A stretch of 64,000 nt of DNA from CAWAMR01 sp963783095 (GTDB lineage: Bacteria > Planctomycetota > Planctomycetia > Gemmatales > Gemmataceae), in assembly GCA_963783095.1 (NCBI GenBank), contig CAWAMR010000002.1, positions 186,001 to 250,000 on the forward strand, in the 5' to 3' direction. Shown piece after piece: positions 44,748 to 53,536 of this stretch. Below the pieces are notes generated by a model, which saw only the letters and a program-made list of their open reading frames with translations, did no database searches and was not told the DNA's origin. The first letter of the stretch is position 1. Every line of letters begins with the position of its first letter. The position numbers were made by a program, and so were the translations under genes.

Positions 44748-45655
44748 AGACCGTCGAACTTGCATCAGAACAGGCCGGCTTGCAACGCCTCGCCGATTAT
44801 GTGCAATTGACTCGGCCTCGCATTGGCGTGATGGCACTTTTCACGGTCGCGGTCGGCTTCCTTTTGGCCTCAGGCTCGGAGATTCGGAGCATCCTTTTGT
44901 TCCACACTCTGCTTGGAACCGCCCTGGTAGCCTCGGCCGCCAGCGCTATCAATCAGTGGCAGGAGCGCAAAGCGGATGCCCGAATGAAACGCACCGCGAA
45001 CCGTCCGCTCCCTGGTGGAAGAATTCATCCCGTCGAAGCACTTCTGTTTGGTTTGCTGCTTGCGACAACCGGCATCGCTTATTTGCTGCTCGCCCTTCCG
45101 ACCGTGAGTGCTGCTATCGTCGCGGCAGTAACGCTCGTCACCTATCTTGGTCTCTACACCCCGATGAAGCCGCTGTCCATCTGGAATACCGTAGTCGGCG
45201 CGTTTCCGGGTGCGTTGCCGCCGGTGATCGGCTGGTGTGCTGCTCGCGGGACGATATCGCTTGAGGCGATCTGCCTCTTTCTGATCCTGTTTATCTGGCA
45301 ACTGCCTCACTTTTTCGCCATTGCCTGGCTCTACCGCGATGATTATGCCGCAGGCGGGTTTCGGATGTTACCCATCATCGATCGCGACGGCACGTTGACG
45401 GGCCGGGCAATGATCGGCACATGCGTGCTTCTGTTGATTGTCACGGTGTTGCCCGCAATGGTCGGAATGGCCGGCCCATTGTTCTTGGCCTGTGCGAGTA
45501 TTCTGGGTGTTTGTTTCCTTAATTGTGCGATCCAGTTTCGCAAATCGCCCACAAGGGTAAATGCCAAGCACGTCTTACGGGCATCACTTTTGTATCTGAC
45601 GGGTCTAATGCTGCTCTTGCTCTGCGACGGTGCGCTGCTACGGCATTTGAGGTAA
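44744..45655 (+). CDS. ctaB: Protohaem IX farnesyltransferase (haem O synthase)
   Basis: UbiA-family prenyltransferase that adds a farnesyl group to haem B, the step before CtaA. The aspartate-rich motifs are NQWQERKADARMKRTANRPL (first) and YRDDYAAGGFRMLP (second), with the YTPMKPLSIWNTVVGAFPGA loop typical of the family. About nine helices, 303 residues. The start is a GTG at 44744 preceded by GGGAGG and overlapping the ctaA stop; an upstream-open frame from 44423 is only the shadow of ctaA. Intact. Confidence 0.95.
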   Translation: MKTVELASEQAGLQRLADYVQLTRPRIGVMALFTVAVGFLLASGSEIRSILLFHTLLGTALVASAASAINQWQERKADARMKRTANRPLPGGRIHPVEALLFGLLLATTGIAYLLLALPTVSAAIVAAVTLVTYLGLYTPMKPLSIWNTVVGAFPGALPPVIGWCAARGTISLEAICLFLILFIWQLPHFFAIAWLYRDDYAAGGFRMLPIIDRDGTLTGRAMIGTCVLLLIVTVLPAMVGMAGPLFLACASILGVCFLNCAIQFRKSPTRVNAKHVLRASLLYLTGLMLLLLCDGALLRHLR

Positions 45656-45778
45656 TAGACTTATCTCGGCCTTACGTATGCATCGACTCGCGCGAACAGA
45701 TGCTAAAACGAGTAATTCACGTTCGATTCGATGCAAAGAATAATGCTCGGCTTACCTCTGCGAAAGGGAGCACTCATA

Positions 45779-47098
45779 ATGGGAAGAATTCCTGCCGTTC
45801 TGTTGGTTGTCGGCTTCATTTTATTGATCGATTATCGGGGAACGAGTATCGCTCGATCCGAAGAACCTGAAAAGCCTCTCACAAGTGATGCTCTTACGGG
45901 AAAATGGAAGCTTGTGGCCGTCGCTGGTCAAAGGCCTGCTGCTCAGAAGATCAAGTCGCACGTAATCGATCTTGCCAAAGACGGTACTTGGAAAGGTGTA
46001 ACAGAATTGAGCGTTGAAACCGGCACATTCAAGGCCGAAAGCAGCGGCAAGTGGTCGTTGAAAAATGGCATGGTTTCCTTTACGGCGGGCGCTAATAGCG
46101 GTAAGTCGAAGGTAAAGCTTTTGTCCGGTCGATTGACATTAGATCCGGACTTCCTTCTCGCGAAGGACGGCAAGACCCCAGTCACCGCTGAATATGAAAG
46201 GCCCGAAAATGCCGATGTGCAGAACAAGCCAAAACACGCCCAAGAGGAGGTTCGCAAAGCGTGGTCCAAACAGGATTTTGTTATTGGCTGGATTGGGTTT
46301 AATGAAGGCGGTTTCATTGAATTTCGCAGTTGGGAAGAAGGCAAGTCCGGAGACTTGCCTGCGTTCCTGACGGCAACGCCAGGTCTCACGTCATTTCTCA
46401 AGTTGCCAGCGCCTGATCTGAAGTTTGGAATACTCGTCATGAGTCCTGTGGAGGCATCCAAACTTGAAGCTAAGGACATAAAGGCGCTTGGAGCCATGAA
46501 ACATCTCGAATTACTCACCTTGAACAACGTGCGGATACCGGACGGCTCAATCAAGACACTGGCTGGGGCAAAAGGTTTGCGGCAGCTTTATCTCGTGAAA
46601 ACCAAGCTGGATGATGCAGCGATTAGCGATCTATCAATGTTCAGTGAATTGCAAAAACTCTCCTTGAATGACAACGAGCGGGTTACCAACGCGAGCCTGA
46701 AGGAAATCGGCAAGTTGAAGCGTCTTCGATGGCTATCGCTCGGACACACCCAAGTCACGGACCTGAACGAGATCGCTGGACTTGAGCAACTGGAGAGCCT
46801 CTTTGTACCTGGCACGAAAATAAAAGATGCGAGTCTCGATAATCTCGTCAACCTTAAGAAATTGAGTGAACTGTACCTTGGCGGTTCCGGCGTGACCGAT
46901 GCTGGCCTGAAGAGCGTGTCCGGCATCAAACAACTTCAAGTTCTCAGCTTGAACGCAACTCGCGTCACGGATGAGGGATTAAAGAGCCTGGCCAGTCTCA
47001 AGAAATTGAAGAAGCTCTCGTTGCTCAATACCCAAGTAACCGATGGCGGCGTGCTGATGCTCAAGCAAGCATTGCCAGAGTTAAGAATTGAGCATTGA
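45779..47098 (+). CDS. Secreted leucine-rich-repeat protein with lipocalin-like N-terminus
   Basis: About 439 residues. The ATG at 45779 has AAAGGGAG upstream and starts a signal peptide (RIPAVLLVVGFILLIDYRG). Residues 35-125 form a lipocalin-like domain common in planctomycetes: LTGKWKLVAVAGQRP, HVIDLAKDGTWKG, KWSLKNGMVSFTAG. From about residue 210, at least seven leucine-rich repeats follow, with units such as LRQLYLVKTKLDDAAISDLS, LRWLSLGHTQVTDLNEIAGL and LQVLSLNATRVTDEGLKSLA. The repeat type is the bacterial T-LRR (VTDxGL-type). No catalytic motif; likely a surface scaffold. Confidence 0.85.
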   Translation: MGRIPAVLLVVGFILLIDYRGTSIARSEEPEKPLTSDALTGKWKLVAVAGQRPAAQKIKSHVIDLAKDGTWKGVTELSVETGTFKAESSGKWSLKNGMVSFTAGANSGKSKVKLLSGRLTLDPDFLLAKDGKTPVTAEYERPENADVQNKPKHAQEEVRKAWSKQDFVIGWIGFNEGGFIEFRSWEEGKSGDLPAFLTATPGLTSFLKLPAPDLKFGILVMSPVEASKLEAKDIKALGAMKHLELLTLNNVRIPDGSIKTLAGAKGLRQLYLVKTKLDDAAISDLSMFSELQKLSLNDNERVTNASLKEIGKLKRLRWLSLGHTQVTDLNEIAGLEQLESLFVPGTKIKDASLDNLVNLKKLSELYLGGSGVTDAGLKSVSGIKQLQVLSLNATRVTDEGLKSLASLKKLKKLSLLNTQVTDGGVLMLKQALPELRIEH

Positions 47099-47145
47099 AT
47101 ACCTCGTTGGGCGACCTCGTCGAATCGAAACTCGCTGAGGCTGAC

Positions 47146-47784
47146 TTACTCCGCTTTCGTCAACTGACTCTGCAAACCTGCGACACGACGGGCCAACTCA
47201 TCCAAAGATAATTCCGCCAATTGTTCGATCGGAGTCGAAGGACGATGGAGCAGACCTTCGCAAAAGTGTATCATGACAATCTTCTCGTCGCGAATCGCTT
47301 TTTCGAGATCCTTGCGGCCTTCCTCAAGCCCATCCTCACGGGCCGACAGGATTGCGGTGTTGTAGTCCAACTGAGCCTTCCGACGACTTTCATACCGTTC
47401 CCGTTCCAACTCTGTGTGCCCTAGCATTTTCAATTCCTCCAACGCTCGGACCACCAAGGGTTGCTCTACTAATTCCCTTGGAATTGCATCTGTATCTATC
47501 ATCGCTGCATGACGTAAAAAGTAAAGCCAAATGTCCAAATCGGTCTTCAGTTCGGACAGGGATTTCCGGAACTTGGGCAGTTCGAAGAGATGATATTCCA
47601 TGTCTTCGGTCAATGGAAAATGGTGAGTTTCCTCCAGGAGCCGAAAACGCAAATGATAGTCTGGAACCTCTGGAAATAGGACATGATCCAAAAAACTGAT
47701 TGAGATGGTCGGCCTCAACAGGCCATAGTTCTGACCTTCCTGAAGCTGTTGTTAATCGACTTTTGGATCTATGCCAAGGATCAT
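47146..47784 (-). pseudogene. Rpn-family PD-(D/E)XK nuclease/transposase remnant with internal deletion
   Basis: The C-terminal half is recognisable as an Rpn-type (recombination-promoting nuclease, PD-(D/E)XK) protein: NYGLLRPTISISFLDHVLFP, FELPKFRKSLSELKTDLDIW and the coiled-coil tail ERERYESRRKAQLDYNTAI. Reading the same frame back to an ATG at 47784 gives the family N-terminus MILGIDPKVD, then a TAA, then QQLQEGQNYGLL. In intact members the nuclease core, about 60-80 residues with the acidic catalytic residues, lies between these two segments. An internal deletion has therefore removed the catalytic domain. Intact ORF from 47718 only. Non-functional as a nuclease. Confidence 0.72.
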
Positions 47785-47956
47785 AGGGCACGCACTCCAA
47801 TTCGTGTATGTCGGTGATTTTCCAACAACAAGCGCACAACTTTAAGAACTTGCGAGCCTCTTCTTTGAGAGCATATACTTATCCTTAGGACTTAATTCTG
47901 GGGATGTCTCCAACCTCCTTTTTCGGTACAGGCTAAATCAATCGACTCCAGAGTAA

Positions 47957-48190
47957 TTATTCGTTGCTCTGCGCGAAGAAATCTTTCGGTTCCTTCCCTT
48001 CTTTTGCTTCTCTCGCATTATCTTCGATAAGCGGCAAAATTGTTTCGATTCGAAATAGGTGAACGTCCCAGAACCGCCGTGCGTTCACGCAAACGATCGG
48101 AACGAGTCCATCAATGAGATTGCCCATGAACGAATCGAAGATGAATCCTGCATTAACCTTGTCGGTCCGCCCGGTGGTCATTGGAAACAC
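47957..48190 (-). CDS. Possible gene fragment, unrecognised
   Basis: A 77-residue open frame whose second half looks protein-like (RRFWDVHLFRIETILPLIED, then NAREAKEGKEPKDFF). The first half overlaps the kinase gene's start on the other strand and looks like shadow. It may be the remaining end of a decayed gene, matching the broken Rpn gene next to it. No family recognised. Confidence 0.2.
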   Translation of the reverse strand: MFPMTTGRTDKVNAGFIFDSFMGNLIDGLVPIVCVNARRFWDVHLFRIETILPLIEDNAREAKEGKEPKDFFAQSNE

Positions 48191-50440
48191 TTACGCGGCG
48201 CGGGGAGGGTGCACGCTCGATCTTCAGCCAAACCATTCCGTGTCCGAATTGTTGGATCAGTTGCTCGACAGCAAGCTGATTCAGCCGGAAGATTGGCAAG
48301 AACTTTCCACCGACCATCAGGCGCAAATCAGCGCTGCAGCAACCAGGGATGACTTGCTTACTCGACTAACTCAAACCAGCTTGTTGACCGACTATCAAGC
48401 TTGCCGAGTTCGCGCCGGCACTACGTTTGGTTTGATTCTTGGAAACTACCGAGTCCTCGATCGGGTTGGGGCAGGCGGCATGGGTGTAGTGTTTCGAGCA
48501 GAACATATCCTGATGCGTCGAGTTGTAGCGATCAAGGTATTGCCCTTATCCCGAGATCAGGACGCTCGATTACTGCTGCGGTTTCTTGCGGAGATGCGGA
48601 CGGTAGCCTCGCTCCAGCATCCCAATATCGTCACGGCGATGGATGCCGGTCAGATCAACCCGACTGAACCGAACCTGCCGGTCATGCATTACCTGGTGAT
48701 GGAATTCGTCGCAGGAAATGACCTTGAAGAACTGATCATTTCTCAGGGACCGCTCGACGTTGCCCGCGCTGCGATCTCGCCCATCAGGTCGCCAGTGCGC
48801 TCGACGCGGCAAACGCCCGGAATATGGTTCATCGGGATTTGAAGCCGTCCAATATTCTGGTGACGCCGGAAAATCTTGCGAAACTCCTCGATTTCGGCCT
48901 GGCACGCGATTTCCGGATGCAACTGACTGAGCCCGGCAGCTTGTTGGGCACTCTCGAATATATGGCTCCCGAACAGGCCGTCGATGCGACCAACGTCGAC
49001 ATTCGCGCGGACATCTACGGTCTGGGCGGCACCCTGTTCTGGGCCTTGACCGGAACGCAGCCATTCATACCGCGCGGTTCAATCACCCAGGAACTCCATC
49101 GGCGACGCACCGAGCCTGCACCTTCTCTTCGCCATCGCAATCCCGCACTGCCTGCCGACCTTGATGATGTCATTTCGCACATGCTCGCACCCGATCCCGA
49201 AAGTCGCTACCGGAACCCCAAGATCGTGATGAGGGCCTTGGAGCCGTTCCTTACGACGCAATCTCGAAGTTTTTCTAGTCTTTCGGGAATGGGGCTTCGA
49301 TGGCCGACGCCGCCGGGGACGAGTGGCCCGGAGAGTCGTCCCAGTGTGAACCGAATCCTGGTCATTGATGATGATCCCTCGATCCGAAAGTACTGCACTG
49401 CGATTCTGGGAGTAGAAGGCGTGCAGTGTCACGAAGCGGACGACGGTAAAGAGGCCCTCGCGCTCTTGAGCGAAAATGCCTATGATTTGGCGCTGCTCGA
49501 CCTCGACATTCCTCATCTGCCCGGCTCGGAAGTGCTGCGAATCGTGCGCTCGGTTTCATTGGACAAGAATATGCGGGTCATCATCATTTCGGGCGGCCCC
49601 AGCCCCGATGAGATGGCACAGCTGATGATTAACGGCGCGGATGATTACCTGACGAAACCGTTTAGCGTGGCTCAGTTGCGTGCGCGGGTAAAGGCAAGTC
49701 TTCGTCTGAAGTCGGCGCTGGATCAATCGGAATCGCTCAACGGTCACATGCAAAAGCTGATTCGCGATCTGGAGCGCTCGCTATACGATCGCGATAGCGA
49801 TTTGCTGTCGGTTCGCAATGGCCTGGTATTGGGCCTCGCCAGCATTGCCGGACATCGCACCACGGAAACCGAAGGACATCTGCAACGGCTGCAACACTAT
49901 TGCCGGGCACTTGCCGAAAAGGCGGCGGCTCTGCCCGATTTCAAGGATCAGATCGACGAGGCATTCGTTCGCAATCTCGAAGTTTGCGGCCCTTTACACG
50001 ACATTGGCGTGGTTGCACTTCCGGACCATATTCTCGTGAAGCCGGGCAAGCTGACCGCCGAAGAGCGGGTAATCATGGAATCGCACACGCTCATTGGCGC
50101 GGAGATTCTCGGCAAGGTGGTAGAGCGCTATGGTTCGAGCATGCTGTTCTTGCAAACGGCGGTCGAGTTGGCCCGACACCATCACGAGCGCTTCGACGGC
50201 AAAGGCTATCCCGATCAACTCGCGGGCGACGCCATCCCCCTGTGCTCTCGAATCCTGGCCGTGGGCGATGTCTACGACGCACTGCGATCTCGTCGGCCCT
50301 ATCGTCCGGCCTTGTCGCACAGTTCCGCCGTCCAGGTCATTTTGCAGACATCGAATGGGCAGTTCGACCCTCGCCTATTAGAGTTATTCCGCGCGAATGC
50401 CTCGGAGTTCGATCAAATCTTCAAGAAAAATGCTGACTGA
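48114..50440 (+). CDS. Ser/Thr kinase - receiver - HD-GYP fusion protein, one frameshift
   Basis: About 775 residues in three parts. Kinase (about 110-370): GAGGMGVVFRAEH, the lysine in VVAIKVLPLSRD, HRDLKPSNILVT, LLDFGLARDF and APEQAVDA. Receiver (about 410-530): ILVIDDDPSIRK, phospho-acceptor in LALLDLDIPHLPG and the lysine in DDYLTKPFSVAQL. HD-GYP (about 565-770): GHRTTETEGHLQRLQ, CGPLHDIGVVAL, ESHTLIG and ARHHHERFDGKGYPD. The last has the HD and GYP motifs of cyclic-di-GMP phosphodiesterases. The kinase part breaks near 48769 (DVARA to CDLAHQVASALDAAN), one base missing. The N-terminal 100 residues are an amphipathic region (SVSELLDQLLDSKLIQPEDW) found before planctomycete kinases. No transmembrane segment, so cytoplasmic. 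Confidence 0.9.
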
Positions 50441-50573
50441 GTGACAAGGTGACAAGGTGACAAGGTGACAAGGTGACAAGGTGAGAACCATCGAGCATAG
50501 TTACGAACATTGAACTTAATTAACAATAAACGATCATTTACCCCTTCACCTTGTCACCTTGTCACCTTGTCAC
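50441..50573. repeat. Tandem GTGACAAG octamers facing inverted copies between convergent genes
   Basis: Five tandem copies of GTGACAAG begin the base after the kinase-fusion stop (50441-50480). About 60 bases on, the reverse complement (CACCTTGTCACCTTGTCACC, 50544-50573) runs into the stop codon of the minus-strand gene. The pair can fold into a long stem and sits exactly where a bidirectional terminator is needed. The intervening 60 bases are A/T-rich. Confidence 0.9.
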
Positions 50574-51220
50574 CCGACAGAGTCTCTCTCATAAGCCATC
50601 CGAAGCCAGTGTTTCACTTCATCGTCGATCTCGTCGATGTTTGAGATCGGGATTCGATGCGTGATGCGATCTTTCTTCTTGAAGCCGCCCGTATCAATGA
50701 GCCGGCCCGTCGCTTTTGTGTCCGCCAGAGCAAAACCAAGATCGATCCTGGTCTTCGTCGCTGGTTTCACCTGGGCGAAAACACGCTTGCGATAGAAAGG
50801 AACAATCGTCTTGCACGGACAAAACTTCACATCGTTACCTAACTCTTTGCCGAGTGTTAATAATCTCTCGTAGATTGGTCGAAGCGATTCTTTGCCTGCA
50901 AACATCGCGTCGACATATTTCGGTGCGATGGCAAGATAACTTTCGGGTGTGTCTTCCCAGTTAACTTTGCCAACCGAACGCTCGGCCAACCAAATTGCGT
51001 AATTGGTACCCAGTTTGAAGGAGGACTTCAACCATTCTCGACGTTCGTCTTCGGTATCCGGGCCTTCTTTCACGATAAAGGCGAGCCATTCTTCAAGATC
51101 CCGGCCCGTCTTGTCGCGCAAGCCCGCGATCCAGGCCATCTGCATATGAACCGCCGGGTGGACGCTGTAGATAGTTTGTGGAGAAGAAGATTCTTGTTTC
51201 GACCGCGTTGTTCGAGCCAT
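50570..51220 (-). CDS. DUF5655/DUF4287-like cytoplasmic protein
   Basis: About 216 residues, chosen from the ATG at 51220 (ARTTRSKQESSS); a longer frame to 51298 is not family-like. N-terminal part: IYSVHPAVHMQMAWIAGLRD and GRDLEEWLAFIVKEGP, resembling DUF4287 (helical). C-terminal part: YVDAMFAGKESLRPIYERLL, FCPCKTIVPFYRKRVFAQVK and RIPISNIDEIDDEVKHWL, a DUF5655-like domain with the K-T-I-V-x-Y/F pattern. Function unknown; proteins of this type are usually lone. The C-terminal codons run into the octamer repeat array. Confidence 0.7.
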   Translation of the reverse strand: MARTTRSKQESSSPQTIYSVHPAVHMQMAWIAGLRDKTGRDLEEWLAFIVKEGPDTEDERREWLKSSFKLGTNYAIWLAERSVGKVNWEDTPESYLAIAPKYVDAMFAGKESLRPIYERLLTLGKELGNDVKFCPCKTIVPFYRKRVFAQVKPATKTRIDLGFALADTKATGRLIDTGGFKKKDRITHRIPISNIDEIDDEVKHWLRMAYERDSVG

Positions 51221-51420
51221 TGATTCACTCCGTACAATGAGCCGCCCACCATAGTAACTGAAATAGCGTTTTCGGGGCGGTTCTGGTAGTTCAGGCAAAT
51301 TAGATTACCCTTGAGTTCCGGTCGCTTTTTTGGTATCGGTAAAAAGGTCAACAAACCATTCACGTGAGAAGTACCAATTGCTCGGTTCAGCCTTACTCTC
51401 ATCTTTTTTGAGGCATCAAT

Positions 51421-53410
51421 ATGCGGATTTGGATCATAGGCTTCTTTCTCATTGGTCTACTTGGCCTGGGCATGATTGCATGCTCTCCCTCGAACCCCAG
51501 TCCGAAAACGGGTGACAGAGCAATCAGGCCCGACGCGACCTCGATCGGCGAGCCTCTTTTTACTCCTGCTCCGATGCCTGCCCTGTCGATGGCACCCTCC
51601 GGATCGGCCGATCCGATCATCGTACCATTGTGTCATTTGACGGTTATCGACAAGATGGACGTTTCGAGCAATGTCGATGGAACGATCCGCTGGCTCGGCA
51701 TCGAGTGCAAACCGAGCGACGTGGTCGATCCCAAGGACTTCATCCCTCATCGCGGTAAGCTCTACCGCCGCTTGCGCATCGGCGACCTTGTCGATGAAAA
51801 TCAGGTTCTGGTGCTGCTCGACGATCGCCAGGCATTTGTCGAAATGGATACCGCCGAGAAAAACATGCAGGGGGCCAGGGATGAAATCGCGGCCAGTGCC
51901 AAAGCCCTTTTGGCGATTCGGGAAGTTGAGAAGATCGAGCGGAACTCTCAGAGCAAAGGCGCATCGACGCTCCGAGACGTGAATACTGCTGCCACCAATA
52001 CCGCAAAATTCGAGGCAGAACACGCCAAGACGCTCAGCAGCGGCAAGCAAAAAGAAGGCGAATTCGAGCGCGCTAAAATCAAATGGGAGCAACACTTTTT
52101 GCGAGCTGCGATCCAGGGCGAAGTGGCACAAATCGTCAAACAGGCCGGCGAAGGGGTCAAGGCCGCAGAGACGGTTCTCCACATTCAAAACACCGATCGG
52201 CTCACCGTCGAAGGACAACTCGATCTGCAATACGAACGGCATGTCAAAGTGGGCAGCATTGTGTCGATTGAACCGACCTTGTTCGCTCCTCCCATTCAGC
52301 AGCGTGCGTTTCACGCGGGCAAGCCCGTTTCTGCGGTTGCTGTTGCCTTGATCGACGGCAAGACACTGATCGTCACCGGCGGTGAAGATGGTGTTGTCAA
52401 TGTCTGGGATCCCAAGGAGGATTTCCAAAAAGTGGCCTGGAGGTATCGCCAGCCCGTGCGCTATTGCCTGTACCCGCCCAGGGGTCGCCGCACCGTTGGT
52501 GCTGACCGGCTGCGATGACGGCCGGGTACGAATCTACGATTTGTACGCGCTGGGCAAAACCCCATTGCGCACCCTGGATGGCCAGCACGAAGGAGGCGTA
52601 CAGGCCATTGCGATTTCGCCGGATGGCCTGAGTTGCGTGACTTCGGATGAACGCGGCGACATCTTTCTCTGGGATGTCTCGACGGGCAAGTTGAAATATC
52701 GCTTTCCTCACGAACACAACAGTTCCGTCTCGGCCTTGCACTTCACACCTCAATGTCGAGTCGTGTCGGTTGGGCGAGACAACGCAGCGCTTGTCTGGAA
52801 CGTCGGGACCAAGGGAGCTTTCGTGGAACACACGTTCGAGAATCGCACCGGAGACGTTGCCCAACTCGGTGTCTCGGACGATGGCTCCTTCCTCGCCCTC
52901 GACCAGTACAAGGATCGAATCAATCTGGTGGAACTCGGCGACGGCCGAACCATCGGTACGCTCCATCAGGTTGGCGATAGCGCAAAGTTCTCATCTTTTG
53001 CTCTGATTTCTCCAAGCATCGGGCCGGCGAATAGTCGTCTGATCCTTACCTCGGGCGCAACCGAGGGAGTGCTGCAGTTATGGCGTCGGCCCGGATCACG
53101 CGGTCGAGCATCGGAGTTGCGCAAGCTCATTTCCGATGGTTACGCACCGGTAACCGCAGCAGCTTTTTCACCGATCGCCAAGAACGGCTATATCGTCGCC
53201 GGAACCAAGAAGGGCGACATCCTGGTTTGGGCCTTACCAACGCAGGAAGATATGGCCGGACATTACGAGGCGAAGGTCACCCATGTCGACCGCACGGTCG
53301 AACCGAACGGCAAGACGGTTCGCATCTTCGCCGAGTTCGACAATCCGCAGGATGAAGCCCGCCGGCTTCGCCCAGGCACAACGGCAACGATGGTGATTCC
53401 CCAAAAATAG
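51421..53410 (+). CDS. HlyD-like adaptor lipoprotein with fused WD40 propeller, one frameshift
   Basis: About 662 residues. A lipoprotein signal (RIWIIGFFLIGLLGLGMIAC) starts it. Residues 75-300 are a HlyD/periplasmic-adaptor region: a barrel-sandwich start (SNVDGTIRWLGIECKPSDVV), a long coiled coil (MDTAEKNMQGARDEIAASAK onward to KEGEFERAKIKWEQ) and the returning strand (HFLRAAIQGEVAQIVKQAGE, LTVEGQLDLQYERHVKVG). From about residue 305 the chain becomes WD40-type repeats (VSAVAVALIDGKTLIVTGGE, GVQAIAISPDGLSCVTSDER, VSALHFTPQCRVVSVGRDN, VTAAAFSPIAKNGYIVAGTK). The end, VEPNGKTVRIFAEFDNPQDE followed by RLRPGTTATMVIPQK, is again the adaptor's beta domain. The propeller is thus inserted within the adaptor. 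One base is extra near 52460. It precedes the M50 gene. Confidence 0.82.
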
Positions 53411-53417
53411 TTCATAG

Positions 53418-53532
53418 GTTCCAAGTTCCTGATGTAGTTCCAAGTTCCAAGTTCCAAGTTCCAAGTTAAGAATCATTGAACCTTTTGGTTCTTAACCTGG
53501 AACTTGGAAATTGGAACTTGGAACTTGGAAAC
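53418..53532. repeat. Tandem GTTCCAA heptamers facing inverted copies ahead of the M50 gene
   Basis: Four tandem GTTCCAA units (53437-53464, an extra partial unit from 53418) are followed by their reverse complement TTGGAAC-type units (53495-53530), so the RNA can fold. The ATG of the M50 gene comes five bases later and its weak GGAAAC ribosome-binding site is within the repeat. Confidence 0.9.
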
Positions 53533-53536
53533 AGAA

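Noticed and set aside
50441..50480. Tandem repeats as a possible CRISPR array
   Set aside because: Units are 8 bases with no spacers and no cas genes are near; they are short tandem repeats.
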